From contig QFQQ01000029.1 of the NCBI GenBank assembly GCA_003243445.1, positions 1 to 64,000 of the forward strand: a stretch of DNA of 64,000 nucleotides, written 5' to 3'. The stretch's first letter is position 1. The number at the start of each line of letters is the position of its first letter. Shown here one piece after another: positions 7,812 through 17,743 of this stretch. Both the position numbers and the translations under genes were made by a program. Origin of the DNA: Citrobacter freundii. GTDB taxonomy: Bacteria > Bacteroidota > Bacteroidia > Chitinophagales > Chitinophagaceae. Under the pieces are notes generated by a model that made no database searches, was not told where the DNA came from, and was given only the letters and a program-made list of their open reading frames with translations.

Positions 7812-10446
7812 ATGAAGAAAAGACGTTATCACAAGCCTCCGGCATGGATCCATTTTATTCTACGGAAGAGATTGAATGAGGATGCGTTGGAAGAGGTGCT
7901 GGGCGATCTCCATGAACTGTATGCGCGATGGGCTGATCGCTCAGGCGTATTTATTGCACAGCTTCGATACATTCTTCATGTTTTATTTTTTCTGCGGCCA
8001 TTGCCGGAAGGACTTAACAAGAAACCTCTTCCAAAATATCTTCAATCAAAACCTACAATCAATACTGCTATGTTCTATTCTTCTTTAAAGATCGCCTGGC
8101 GGCAATTGCTGAATAATAAAGGTTATGCGATGATCAATATCGGAGGCCTTGCAGTTGGAATGGGTGTTGTGCTCATGATCGGGCTTTGGGTATGGGATGA
8201 ATTATCATTTGACCGCAATCATAAAAATCATGACCGGTTGACGCAGGTTTGGCAAATGGTAAATTTTGACGGGAATAATTCCTTTTATAATTCCGTGCCA
8301 GTTCCCATTGCGCAGGAGTTGCGAAGCAAATACCCCGAGGTGGAGGCTTCAAGTGTGACGACTAATATCCGCGATTTTGCATTGAGTAAAGATGATAAGA
8401 AACTGATGCGGGCCGGCATCTTCGCGGAACCCGCATTCCCTGGAATGCTTACGCTTGATATGATCGACGGGGATCGGGCTGGGTTGAACGATATGCAAAC
8501 GGTATTATTATCTCAGTCCTCCGCCAAAGCTTTTTTTTTCAAACGAAACAGCGGTTGGAAAAACGGTCCGGCTGAATGATAAAGTAGATGTAAAAGTAGC
8601 GGGCGTATATAAAGATCTTCCATCCAACAGTACATTTGGCGAGGTCAGTTTTATTGGAGCATGGGCGCTTTTCGCAAAGATGGATATGACTGCAAGAAAT
8701 GCATTGGAGCAGTGGGATGAAAATTCCTTCCAGGTATTTGCTTTACTGAAGAAAGGGACGGATCTCCGTAGATTTTCTGAAAAGATCCGCGACACACGCA
8801 TGCGCATGGAAAATCCACCGCCTTACAAACCCGCCTTCTTTTTACATCCAATGAATAAATGGCACCTCTACAGCGAGTTCAGTAATTGGATGGAAAGTGA
8901 AGGATTGATCCGGTTTGTCAGGCTTTTTGCTATTGCCGGTGTTTTTATTTTGTTGCTGGCTTGTATCAATTTTATGAACCTGAGTACGGCAAGAAGTGAA
9001 AAGCGTGCACGCGAAGTAGGCATCCGTAAAACGCTTGGTTCACAGAGGGGGCAATTGCTCTATCAGTTCTTCTCTGAATCTGTATTGATCGCATTTCTCA
9101 GCCTGTTGCTTTGTATTGCGCTCGCGCAGTTGGCTTTGCCACTCTTCAATACCGTTACAGGAAAATCAATGCATCTTCCCTGGAACAATTGGATCTTCTG
9201 GCTGATCATGTTGTTATTTACATTGGTAACCGGAATATTGGCCGGAAGTTATCCTGCATTGTTTCTTTCTTCGTTCAGGCCGGTGGCTGTATTAAAAGGC
9301 ACTTTCAGGACAGGAGCAGGCAATGTATTTTCGAGAAAAGTTCTGGTGGTTTTTCAATTTGCTGTGTCTGTAGCACTCATTATCAGCACGGTGATCATGG
9401 GAATGCAGATCGATCATGTGAAAGACCGGCCTGCCGGTTATCAGCAAAGCCGCTTACTGGAAGTGACGATGCACAGTTCCAATCTCCGTGGCAAATACAA
9501 CGCGCTGCGTGATGATCTGCTGAAGACAGGTCTTATCTATGATATGGCGGAATCAAATGGAAGTGTTACGTCAGACTATGGAGGAACCACCGCCATTACC
9601 TGGTCTGGTAAAACTCCGGGCTCGAGTCCACTCATCATGGCCAGTAATGTAACGCACGATTTCGGTCATACGATCGGTTGGAAGCTGGTCAAGGGGCGTG
9701 ATTTCTCCCGCTCTTTTGTAACGGATTCTTTTTCCGTTATCCTGAATGAAGAGGCGGTTAAGCTAATGGCATTAAAAGACCCGCTCAATGAAGCGATCAC
9801 ACTTGGTGAAAAGCAATACCGGATCATTGGTGTGGTTGGTGATATTATTAAAGGCGATCCATTCCGGCCGGTTCCGCCAAGCGTCTTCCTGATCGATTAC
9901 AGGAGCGCCAACCAGCTGATACTTCGTATTGCAGATAATGCAGGCACAAGTGATGCATTGGCTGCGATTGAAAAAGTATTCAATCGCTATAGTCCTGCGG
10001 AGCCGTTTGATTTTAAGTTTGTGGATGATAAGTATGCAGTAAAATTTGCCACAGAAGTCCGTATTGGCAAACTGGCAGGATTTTTTGCCGCATTTGCCAT
10101 CCTGATCTCATTGCTTGGATTGTTTGGCCTCGCTTCTTTTATGGCGGCAAGGAGAACAAAAGAGGTCGGCATCCGCAAAGTACTTGGCGCGAACATTGCG
10201 CAGGTCTGGTTTTTACTATCCCGTGAATTTGTGATCCTCTCCGCCATCGCATTTTTGATTGCTTCACCCATCGCATATTATTTTATGAACAAATGGCTGG
10301 CAAATTATCCTTACCGGATCAGCATCCCGTGGTGGATGTTTATTATCGTGGCAGCAGCTACGATCTTCTTCACTCTATTAACGGTAAGCATACAGGCGAT
10401 ACGCGCAGCATTAATGAATCCGGTAAGAAGCATCCGGATCGAATAA
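7812..10446 (+). pseudogene. FtsX/MacB-type ABC permease, frameshifted at a 9-T run
   Basis: The gene is split in two frames. The first part (7812-8579) carries an N-terminal permease prefix domain (about 75 residues), a transmembrane helix (NKGYAMINIGGLAVGMGVVL) and the start of a MacB-like periplasmic domain. The frame breaks at nine Ts (8531-8539). Removing one T lets the reading continue as KAFFSNETAVGKTVRLNDK and on through the second frame to 10446. That frame supplies the rest of the first periplasmic domain, three helices, a second periplasmic domain and four C-terminal helices, including REVGIRKTLGS and KEVGIRKVLGA. The full product would be about 877 residues, normal for these permeases of unknown substrate. 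A homopolymer sequencing error is as likely as a real mutation. A GTG at 7794 is a possible earlier start. Confidence 0.85.
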
Positions 10447-10477
10447 TGAAACATTTTTAAAAGATAAGGACATGGAT

Positions 10478-11866
10478 CTACTGCCCTGATAATTTTTTAA
10501 AAGCAGCAATATTTTTCAGCGAATCAAAATCCTTCCCCTTTAATTCCATTTGAAAAAAGTCAAGGGGAAGGCTTTCGTTGAGATGCATGTGTGCCTGCTG
10601 CAAAAACTGTATGGCCTGTTCTTTCTTATTATCAAGTGCATAGATCCGCCCAAGCTCCAGTAATGTGATTGGTTCATTGGGAAATCGCCTGTGATACTTT
10701 TCAAGTACAGCCAATGCTTCTTTGTTTCTTTTCAGATTCTTCAAAAACAAAAATTCACCATAAATGGAAAATGTCAGGTAAAGCGGGTTATTCATAGGTG
10801 CCTTCTGAAGTTGATAGACCAACGGAAGACCATATTTTTCAGCGACGGAGTCGACATTTATTTTTGTATAACTATCCATAATGCCGAGAAGTGTTTCGTA
10901 TTCGGTTGGATTTCTTTGGATCACTTCATTATTCAACTGCAACAATTTTTTCAGATATACATCGGCTGCCTGCTGATGACATTGGTATAAGGAAAAATAA
11001 GCGCTTTGTAATCGCGGTTCCCTGATATACATATCGGACGGCTCAATTTCGGCGAGAAAATGTTGATAGTAATAGGTTGCTGAATCCGGATTCTGTTCTG
11101 CTTTATATATTTCCGCAAGCCAGTAATACGCATCCATCATTCTGTTGTCGCGGGGTTGAACATTGTTGTAAACATCAATGGCCTTTCTGAAATAGAACTT
11201 TGCACTATCGGGATTATGAAGATTTTCATTGTACAGGTTTCCGAGCTTCATATAAGCCTGTCCATATTGCGGATCAATAGCGATGATCCGGTGGAGATAG
11301 AACAGGGCGCTGTCATTTTGATTTTCCATTTGTTTGAACCGGATCGAGATCCAGATCATATTGCCTACATTATCCGGCTCCATTGCGATTGCTTTTTGTA
11401 ACAGCGCAATTGCCTGGGCCGTATCCTTTTCATGCCATTTTACATCTGACATTACCGAGTAAGCATCGCCGGTCTGCGGATGAAAACTGACCGCTTTTTC
11501 CGCATTTTGTTTTTGAAGCGCCAGTTTCTTTTCCCAGTCTTTGCCATCATAAGTCATAAACTGGTAAACGTGACCAAGAAATGCGTAAGCCGCCGAATAG
11601 TCCGGGTCTTCTTTTATTGCAAGCGTCAGATAATAGGCCGCACTATCTGCACCTGCCCTGGACCATTTCCAGATATGATCGTAATACGCTTTTTTGAAAT
11701 AAGCATAAGCCCTTCCATTGGGCGAACCGACCCGGCTTGAGTCTTTATAATAGTTGTAGCCTTTCTGCGAAAATGCATTTGGAAGAAAGAAGATCAGCAA
11801 TGAAAATAGCGCTGTAAGTTTATTCAGCCGTTGACAGAATGAAAAGGGGATAAGGTTTTTACGCAT
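10478..11866 (-). CDS. Exported tetratricopeptide repeat protein
   Basis: 462 residues with a signal peptide (hydrophobic stretch ending FLPNAFSQ, about 34). The rest consists mainly of TPR units with the A/G/Y/A pattern, for example YSAAYAFLGHVYQ, TGDAYSVMSDVKW, YGQAYMKLGNLY and a C-terminal EPITLLELGRIYALDNKKEQA. TPRs make protein contact surfaces, so a periplasmic scaffold role is likely, but no partner is evident. It converges on the permease gene (31 bases between stops) and has the AraC gene upstream on the same strand, 82 bases away. Confidence 0.8.
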   Translation of the reverse strand: MRKNLIPFSFCQRLNKLTALFSLLIFFLPNAFSQKGYNYYKDSSRVGSPNGRAYAYFKKAYYDHIWKWSRAGADSAAYYLTLAIKEDPDYSAAYAFLGHVYQFMTYDGKDWEKKLALQKQNAEKAVSFHPQTGDAYSVMSDVKWHEKDTAQAIALLQKAIAMEPDNVGNMIWISIRFKQMENQNDSALFYLHRIIAIDPQYGQAYMKLGNLYNENLHNPDSAKFYFRKAIDVYNNVQPRDNRMMDAYYWLAEIYKAEQNPDSATYYYQHFLAEIEPSDMYIREPRLQSAYFSLYQCHQQAADVYLKKLLQLNNEVIQRNPTEYETLLGIMDSYTKINVDSVAEKYGLPLVYQLQKAPMNNPLYLTFSIYGEFLFLKNLKRNKEALAVLEKYHRRFPNEPITLLELGRIYALDNKKEQAIQFLQQAHMHLNESLPLDFFQMELKGKDFDSLKNIAAFKKLSGQ

Positions 11867-11948
11867 ACTGACTCAGGTTGATAAAGCTAATATAAGCAGA
11901 CAGTCTGCCAGTGTGGTAGTAAAAAAGCGACATATTTGATTATGCAGC

Positions 11949-12782
11949 TTACTGATTCGGCACTACAATATCATTCTCATATCCGTAGCCCGAAAATCCT
12001 GTGACGCTTGACCTGCCGTAATACTGAAAATCTTTAGCAAGATGATTCAGATCGTAATAGCCGGCGTCCAGTGCAATGTCAAGCCAGCTTTTACCCGGGT
12101 TCTTGTGCCTGAGCAGATTGGAATATACAAACCTGTTCAGGCATTGAAATTTTTTGAGCGGGATCCCGACCTGTTCTTTGAATAATCTTTCCAGTTGCCG
12201 GGGGCTTTTACAAAATTTTGTTGATAATGTTTTCAGGTCAAATACAGTGGGATCGGAAAGGATTTCATGAGCGATCATTTCTGTTAGCCGGGTCTCCTGT
12301 TTTTTACGGATCGAATGAAGCCGGCGGAGGAGGAAGTCGTCTATTGCCAGGGCTTTTTGTGCATTCGTTTTACTTTCACTCAGTTGTTCGATCAGCAGGT
12401 TTGTGTTGCTTCCAAATACAAGCGATCCGTCAGTAAGAAGATTACTGAACGTACTGCCGGCAATACCTGTGAAATAAAACAGCCCGGAGGGTTTAAAGGT
12501 GACTTGAATTCTCGTGCACCATGCCGGCATATGGCTGTCCAGAAAACTATGGTCAACCATGCCAAAGATGTTGAACCGTTTTACGGAAAACTGCTGTTGC
12601 GTTGAGTTGGAGAAGAGCGTTGGAATATTATCGATAAAGAGCTGAAGGGTATGATCGCGGAAAGCGGGCATCTTCCAGCTGTAACTGCTGGTCCATCCGT
12701 CGATCTGGTGAACAAAGAATGCATAATCCCTGATCCAGGGGCTTAATTCCGGATGTGGCTGTATGATCTGAACAGACTGCAA
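11949..12782 (-). CDS. AraC family transcriptional regulator
   Basis: 277 residues. The N-terminal ~150 residues form a small-molecule or partner-sensing domain of the type seen in many Bacteroidota AraC proteins (PHPELSPWIRDYAFF at the start; FKPSGLFYFTGI near 115). The C-terminal ~100 residues hold two helix-turn-helix motifs. The first is FDLKTLSTKFCKSPRQLERLF and the second lies in WLDIALDAGYYDLNHLAKDF followed by FQYYGRSSV. It is likely a DNA-binding activator or repressor. No target is obvious from the context. Confidence 0.88.
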   Translation of the reverse strand: MQSVQIIQPHPELSPWIRDYAFFVHQIDGWTSSYSWKMPAFRDHTLQLFIDNIPTLFSNSTQQQFSVKRFNIFGMVDHSFLDSHMPAWCTRIQVTFKPSGLFYFTGIAGSTFSNLLTDGSLVFGSNTNLLIEQLSESKTNAQKALAIDDFLLRRLHSIRKKQETRLTEMIAHEILSDPTVFDLKTLSTKFCKSPRQLERLFKEQVGIPLKKFQCLNRFVYSNLLRHKNPGKSWLDIALDAGYYDLNHLAKDFQYYGRSSVTGFSGYGYENDIVVPNQ

Positions 12783-12931
12783 TACTGAAGTTTTCGAAAG
12801 TTACCAAACAAAATGAAGTAAGCCAATCGCTCAAAAAGATGATCGCCGGCAAAAACTTCAGTGACGCTGACCCCGTGCGGGTGTCTGAAGAATAATCAGT
12901 AAATTCATTTTCGCCATTTAAGACAATTGTC

Positions 12932-13369
12932 ATGAGCAACGCCAGGAGTATGCACCCTGACTTTTTTCAATTACTGAACTTCAAAGACAAACCATTGATC
13001 GATCTTTTCACTGATCTCCGGAACTATGTTTTTGAGATCTGTCCGGATTGCAATGAACTGGTCTATCACACCCATGCACTTACTGCTGTTTTTTCATTAT
13101 CTGATAAACTGGCTGATGCGTTTTGTACAGTGCCTGTCTATTCCAATCATTTCAACCTTGCTTTCAATCGCGGTACATTACTGAAAGATCCGCATCGATT
13201 ACTCACCGGTACGGGAAAACTGATGAGGCATATTGCTGTAGAGAACAAAAAGGATTACCGGAATCAACGCGTGAGAGAGCTAATAAGGGAGGCAGTATTG
13301 TTTTCAAAAAAAGATATGGACAAGCCCATAAGTAAAACGGGGATGACCATCTCTAAAATAAGCCGCTGA
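12932..13369 (+). CDS. DUF1801-type small protein
   Basis: 145 residues, fits the DUF1801/YdhG-like fold of small soluble proteins. Supporting patterns are the early PLIDLFTDLRNYVFEICPDCNELVY segment (shown in part: LRNYVFEICPDCNEL), then HALTAVFSL, HFNLAFNRGTLLKDP and GTGKLMRHI. The family is widespread and has no established biochemical role. The start at 12932 could also be the ATG six codons later, which begins the conserved part (MHPDFFQLL). The gene is divergent from araC with a 149-bp gap. Confidence 0.75.
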   Translation: MSNARSMHPDFFQLLNFKDKPLIDLFTDLRNYVFEICPDCNELVYHTHALTAVFSLSDKLADAFCTVPVYSNHFNLAFNRGTLLKDPHRLLTGTGKLMRHIAVENKKDYRNQRVRELIREAVLFSKKDMDKPISKTGMTISKISR

Positions 13370-13687
13370 GCGGAATAATTTTCTTGTCGCTATGTTTCTT
13401 CAGTTCATGAATGCCGATGCGGAAAGTCATTCTTCTTCGGTCATTTATCTCCAATGTTAAATAATTGTTTCCTCTGTATTATTCCCTGCTTCATTGCCCA
13501 TTTTTGCAGGATGAAAGAAAAACGTACGGATCCTGAAAAGCATATGGTTGCTGATCTGGTATTAACAGTTATTCGCGGCAACAGGCAGATTGCTTTTCAC
13601 CCGGAAATTTGTTTCCGTGTTTACCAGGGGAAAGGAATGATGAAGAACAGATAAGATCATTTTACTGTTAAAAAAATAAATTACCAG
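13370..13687. other. Intergenic region before the phytase gene
   Basis: No convincing gene. A frame from 13511 could encode a basic peptide of 47 residues, but it has no family character or promoter-like sequence. Bases 13660-13687 are A/T-rich, as expected just before a Bacteroidota start codon. Confidence 0.4.
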
Positions 13688-14776
13688 ATGAATTTGCAGG
13701 CATTTAAATTAACAATAGGCGTTTTAATTGTTTCAACGATCATTTCATGTAATGATGCTGCTGAGAAAATGGCGGTTGTTCAGTCAACAGAACCTTTGGT
13801 TGTTAAACCTCTTTATGTAACAGACACCGTACCCAATGATTCAGACGATCCTGCTGTGTGGATCAATTATGCAGATCCTGCAGCCAGCCTGATCATCGGG
13901 ACAGATAAGGATTCCAGCGGTGGTTTGTATGTTTTTGATCTGAAGGGAAAGCTTGATCAGGCAAGATCCGTGCGCGGACTGCGGCGGCCGAACAACGTGG
14001 ATATTGAGTATGGGTTGATATTAAACGGAAAGCCGGTTGATATCGCCGTTACTTCCGAGCGCTTCACGCATAAGCTTCGCATCTTTTCTTTACCGGATAT
14101 GAAGCCGGTTGACAATGGAGGCATCCCTGTGTTCGAAGGAGAGACGCAGCCGGAATACCGGGATCTGATGGGCATTTCTTTATATAAGGATCTGTCCGGC
14201 AATATTTATGCGATCGCGGGACGTAAGACCGGTCCTTCGGAAAACTACCTTTGGCAGTATTTGCTGAAGGATGACGGTACTGGTCATGTAAAAGCAGAGC
14301 TGGTCCGCAAATTTGGAAAATACAGTGGTAAGAAAGAGATCGAAGCGATTGCAGTGGATGATAAGCTTGGATATATCTATTATTCTGACGAACGTGTTGG
14401 CGTCAGGAAGTATTATGCAGATCCCGGAAAAGGAAATGAGGAGCTGGCATTGTTTGCAGATACCGGATTCGCCGGTGACCACGAAGGTATTTCGATCTAT
14501 AGAACATCTGACAGCACAGGGTTCATTCTTGTATCAGATCAGCAGGCTGACCAGTTCAGGATCTATCCAAGAGAAGGTCGTGCAGGCGCGCCGCATGATC
14601 ATCCGTTGCTGCGAACAGTGAAAGTATCAGCCCATGAAAGTGATGGCAGCGAGTCTGTGTCCGTGCCGCTCGGTCCGGATTTTCCGCGCGGCATTTTCGT
14701 AGCAATGAGCGATAATAAAACATTCCAGCTTTACAGACCGGAAGCGATCCTCGGAGATTCACTGCTGAAGAAGTAA
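13688..14776 (+). CDS. Beta-propeller phytase (3-phytase family), lipoprotein candidate
   Basis: 362 residues. The N-terminus ends in a lipobox-like STIISC (C21), suggesting an exported lipoprotein. The rest matches beta-propeller phytases, which release phosphate from calcium-bound phytate outside the cytoplasm. Family marks are the acidic DDPAVWIN (53-60), IIGTDKDSSGGLYVFDL, RRPNNVDIEYG, the mid-protein KEIEAIAVDDKLGYIYYSDE and the late GDHEGISIY. A role in phosphorus scavenging is inferred from the family. The gene is a single transcription unit with a clear terminator after it. Confidence 0.88.
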   Translation: MNLQAFKLTIGVLIVSTIISCNDAAEKMAVVQSTEPLVVKPLYVTDTVPNDSDDPAVWINYADPAASLIIGTDKDSSGGLYVFDLKGKLDQARSVRGLRRPNNVDIEYGLILNGKPVDIAVTSERFTHKLRIFSLPDMKPVDNGGIPVFEGETQPEYRDLMGISLYKDLSGNIYAIAGRKTGPSENYLWQYLLKDDGTGHVKAELVRKFGKYSGKKEIEAIAVDDKLGYIYYSDERVGVRKYYADPGKGNEELALFADTGFAGDHEGISIYRTSDSTGFILVSDQQADQFRIYPREGRAGAPHDHPLLRTVKVSAHESDGSESVSVPLGPDFPRGIFVAMSDNKTFQLYRPEAILGDSLLKK

Positions 14777-14803
14777 TATGAAGCCCAAAATAGACGAATG
14801 ATG

Positions 14804-14838
14804 AGGGTTGTCCATGACAAACGGGCAACCCTTTTTTT
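14804..14838 (+). terminator. Rho-independent terminator after the phytase gene
   Basis: AGGGTTGTCC pairs with GGGCAACCCT (one T-G pair), with a 9-nt loop and a run of seven Ts. Confidence 0.85.
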
Positions 14839-14870
14839 ATAACGATTGCTGCTGAAGATAGTATGTGCTG

Positions 14871-14879
14871 TATCTTCGG
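14871..14879 (+). promoter_or_regulatory. Candidate -7 box for the VOC protein gene
   Basis: TATCTTCGG, close to the Bacteroidota TAnnTTTG element, lies 22 bases before the ATG. A TTG about 22-25 bases upstream could be the -33 element. Confidence 0.35.
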
Positions 14880-14901
14880 ATGAGTTAATAAATTTCCGTT
14901 T

Positions 14902-15264
14902 ATGCAAACAAAAGCCAGGTCAATCCGCCCGTTCATTGGTGCAAAGGATTTTGATATATCCAGAAGTTTTTACCGTGATCTTGGTTTTGAAGAACGGGTG
15001 ATCGATCCGTCTATGTCATTATTTATTTCGCAGGGGATGGGTTTTTATCTGCAAAAAGCTTTTGTGCAGGATTGGGTTGATAATACGATGTTGTTTTGGG
15101 AAGTGGAGGACGTAGATCAGTTCTGGCAGGAGTTACTTGCGCTTGATCTGCCTTCGAAATATCCCGGGGTACGATATACACCTGTCAGATCGCTTTACTG
15201 GGGGAAAGAGTGTTTTGTGCATGATCCTTCAGGCATTCTGTGGCACTTCGGCCAGTTCAGCTAA
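14902..15264 (+). CDS. VOC superfamily (glyoxalase/bleomycin-resistance-like) protein
   Basis: 120 residues with the paired beta-alpha-beta-beta-beta folds of the vicinal oxygen chelate superfamily: RPFIGAKDFDISRSFYRDLGF at the start (positions 10-30), then the closing DPSGILWHFGQ. These proteins bind metal and either process small electrophiles or sequester antibiotics. The substrate here is unknown. It is a single gene between the phytase and the unknown two-gene unit. Confidence 0.8.
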   Translation: MQTKARSIRPFIGAKDFDISRSFYRDLGFEERVIDPSMSLFISQGMGFYLQKAFVQDWVDNTMLFWEVEDVDQFWQELLALDLPSKYPGVRYTPVRSLYWGKECFVHDPSGILWHFGQFS

Positions 15265-15561
15265 AGCAAGCTATATTCAATTGAGTGCAAAAACCTGTTC
15301 ATTGCGGTGTCATGGTTATAGAAATAAAAGAATGTATTAGTAGTCTTTTTGAGTGATACGTGGTTTCTTATTCAAAAAATAAAAAGCTTAATATAAAAAG
15401 TTATCACTCCTGATAATATATTAGTAGTTGATCAGCCGATGCTTTTGAGTAGACGGATTTTTTTATTAGAAGAATGGCTGTTGGCGGGGAATTAATATTG
15501 GCCGGCATCGTTGGCAATGTAACCGTTTCGCCGTATTTTCCCATAAACCACTACCACCACC
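15265..15561. other. A/T-rich intergenic region
   Basis: I see no gene in these 297 bases. The middle is A/T-rich (AAAAAATAAAAAGC and similar), suitable for promoters, but no clear promoter pair stands out. Confidence 0.4.
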
Positions 15562-15717
15562 ATGAAACGAATCCTTGCTTCACTAAAGGCCTTTTTCCCG
15601 GCCACAGGCCATTCGGTGCAGGATCATGATCAACCTGCATCTTTGCTTAGCGATCTGTTATTATCAGAGACAAGTTCATCCCATGCTTATCAGGGGCTGA
15701 TCAATCGTAAACATTAA
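15562..15717 (+). CDS. Small 51-residue protein, first gene of an unknown pair
   Basis: An ATG at 15562 opens a 51-residue frame starting MKRILASLKAFFPATGH and ending QGLINRKH, with a stop at 15715-15717. It ends 9 bases before the next ATG, so the two genes look co-transcribed. The peptide has a basic, mildly amphipathic N-terminus and a Leu/Ser-rich middle (SLLSDLLLSETSSS). It could be a small regulatory or secreted peptide, or just a leader frame. I do not recognise a family. The case rests on the clean start, the spacing and the non-random composition. Confidence 0.5.
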   Translation: MKRILASLKAFFPATGHSVQDHDQPASLLSDLLLSETSSSHAYQGLINRKH

Positions 15718-15726
15718 ACGCTCAAT

Positions 15727-16140
15727 ATGTCTTACGATTATTTTTTGCAGGCGCATATTGAAGGCGATGACCAGGTTGTGATGACCAGTGAAGTGTTACG
15801 TATTTTTCAACCTTATGCAATTGAAATTGCGGACAATTATGTGGATCTGGATTTTGGTGACGCGGGATCGTGTACCATTTTTATGGAAGTCTCCAGTCCT
15901 TTCATTTCCGGTATCAATATCAATTGTCCCTGTTCAGCAAAGGAGCTGGTTGATTGTTTATACGATATAATGGTACTGGGCAATTTTGTCTTTTTTGAAC
16001 CGGATGGAAAGAATGTGATCGTGCTGAATGAAGAGACAATTGCACATTTACCGCACGGCATGACAGATTCATTGGGTGAAGCAGTGGTTGCGGAAAGCAG
16101 GGATGCGTTCCGGCAGCTTTACCAGGTGAATTTTAGCTGA
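15727..16140 (+). CDS. Hypothetical acidic protein, 137 residues
   Basis: Starts MSYDYFLQAHIEGDDQVV and is strongly acidic and soluble, with alternating hydrophobic residues that suggest a mixed alpha/beta fold (for example YAIEIADNYVDLDFGDAG and CTIFMEVSSPF). Three cysteines lie in the middle (ININCPCSAKELVDC). I do not recognise a family. Small acidic proteins of this type behind a tiny gene can be immunity proteins, but no toxin gene is nearby, so this is only a possibility. Confidence 0.7.
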   Translation: MSYDYFLQAHIEGDDQVVMTSEVLRIFQPYAIEIADNYVDLDFGDAGSCTIFMEVSSPFISGININCPCSAKELVDCLYDIMVLGNFVFFEPDGKNVIVLNEETIAHLPHGMTDSLGEAVVAESRDAFRQLYQVNFS

Positions 16141-17194
16141 TCAGCAGTTGAGTCTTATAGTTCGATCTCTATAATAAAAAGATCTCCTTCGGCGATCGTT
16201 TTTCCCGCTGATTCTCTTCGTTATTTTCCCGCAAGATTTTGTGTTTTACCCTTGGTATCGGCGGGGCTGAGGAGATACCTTTATACCAGAGAAGCTTTTT
16301 TAGTCGCCGTCCTCTTGGAGGGCCAGGGCGTCGGGCAGGTCCTTCAAGAGGGCGGTGCTTTTTTTATTATTGGCTGAAAGGCCAGAATCCTGGTAAAATG
16401 AATAATATGGAAACAAAAAATATTAATACAAGATGGAGATGGGGAGAGAAGCTGAAAAGGATATTCATCTTCAGTACATTCCTTTGTAAATATAGATTGC
16501 ACGAGATGTATCCGTTTCGGAGGACGATCTTGGGCGATCAGCTATTTGAGATTGGAACGAGGAGAAAATATCTCAGCGCGATCATAAGATCAGGTGGCTG
16601 GATGAAATCATTCGCGAAACACCGGGTTCGATCATTGAGCCTGAGCATCGCCGGTTTCAAATTCGGCTGAACTGATTTCAAAACTGTTTACTCTATTTTG
16701 AAACGGTATTTCGCTTTACTGAACAATTAAGAAGATCATAGAGGACACAAATTTCCCATCCCCCAGGCCCGGGGCAAGGCAGGAGTGTGGCTGGTTAGGA
16801 TGATAGCGCAGCAGTGCTGCGACCGGCAGCAGTGACCGGCCAGGCGCGTTTGAGCATATGCGTAAACCAGTAAATAGATGTCTTGAAAGATCCAATGCTT
16901 CTGATTTCCATGGCTGCCCGGGTTTATGTGTAGAGCCTTCATCTTTCAGGAAGTAAACCGGTCTGTTCCCTGTATTTTCTATTAATACCTTTATTTTAAT
17001 CGCCACTTATATCGTATCATTTCAGAAACAACATGCACGGGTTAGTCGGTTCAGCAAAAAACGATTATTCCTGGTGATGGTATTGTTTCTTTGAATAAAC
17101 CATTGTTTCAACCAAACCACATTGCTTTCTAACCCCGGATCACAGATATTTGTATTCCAGTTCCTGGGTTTCATTTATTTCATAAATAATACAA
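16141..17194. other. 1-kb gene-poor region with one strong hairpin
   Basis: Apart from the hairpin at 16305-16365 I cannot support any gene. A frame at 16239-16670 runs straight through that hairpin and is probably chance. Minus-strand frames around 16716-17006 cover a GC-rich patch (16,755-16,850) with no recognisable product. The patch may be remnant DNA. Confidence 0.4.
16305..16365 (+). terminator. Strong long-loop hairpin with T-tract, possible sRNA end
   Basis: CGCCGTCCTCTTG (16305-16317) pairs with CAAGAGGGCGGTG (16345-16357), with two wobble pairs, and inner GGAGG/CCTTC pairing. Seven Ts follow (16359-16365). It lies about 165 bases after the stop at 16140, far for a plain terminator. 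It could end a small RNA lying in 16200-16365. Confidence 0.6.
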
Positions 17195-17743
17195 ATGTCT
17201 TACTGCAGTGCAATCCTCCGGATGACCGAGGAGAAAAAAGCGATTCACAAACCTTATCATGACGAACACTATGGATTTCCCATCCATGATGATAACGAAC
17301 TCTTTGGCCGGCTGATCATGGAGATCAACCAGGCGGGGTTAAGCTGGGAGACAATTCTGAAAAAAGAAGCAGGGTTTCGCAAAGCCTATCACAATTTCAA
17401 TATCAAGAAAGTCGCCGCTTATAAAGAAAAGGACATCGAGCGGCTGATGAACGACCCCGGCATCATCAGGAACCGGTTAAAGATCAACGCGGCGGTCGAA
17501 AACGCGAAAACCATACTTGCCCTGCAAAAAGAATATGGCTCGTTCGAGAAATGGATCGAGCTCAATCATCCCAAAACAAAAGAAGAATGGGTGAAGCTGT
17601 TTAAAAAGACATTCCGCTTTACCGGTGGCGAGATCGTGAATGAGTTTCTCATGAGCGCCGGTTACCTGAAGGGTGCTCACGCTGACGACTGCCCGGTACA
17701 TAAAAAAGTGCTCAAGGCAAAGCCGCTTTGGAACCGCAAGTGA
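17195..17743 (+). CDS. tag: DNA-3-methyladenine glycosylase I
   Basis: 182 residues. The enzyme removes 3-methyladenine from alkylated DNA as the first step of base excision repair. Family marks are all present: Zn-site residues C4 and H22 (PYHDEHYG) and, at the C-terminus, H162 and C166 (HxxxC), matching the four zinc ligands of the E. coli enzyme. The segment EINQAGLSWETILKK (43-57) carries the conserved catalytic-pocket Glu43, and the DPGIIRNRLKI helix-hairpin-helix region follows. Length is normal. The gene stands alone. Confidence 0.95.
   Translation: MSYCSAILRMTEEKKAIHKPYHDEHYGFPIHDDNELFGRLIMEINQAGLSWETILKKEAGFRKAYHNFNIKKVAAYKEKDIERLMNDPGIIRNRLKINAAVENAKTILALQKEYGSFEKWIELNHPKTKEEWVKLFKKTFRFTGGEIVNEFLMSAGYLKGAHADDCPVHKKVLKAKPLWNRK

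Noticed and set aside
13454..13654. 66-residue plus-strand frame before the phytase gene
   Set aside because: Cys-rich start without signal-peptide logic, no family match and poor context.
16239..16670. 143-residue plus-strand frame
   Set aside because: It runs through the strong hairpin and T-tract at 16305-16365, is Arg-rich with no family character and has no promoter-like sequence.
16716..17006. 96-residue minus-strand frame over a GC-rich patch
   Set aside because: Two other frames over the same bases are equally open and none resembles a known protein.
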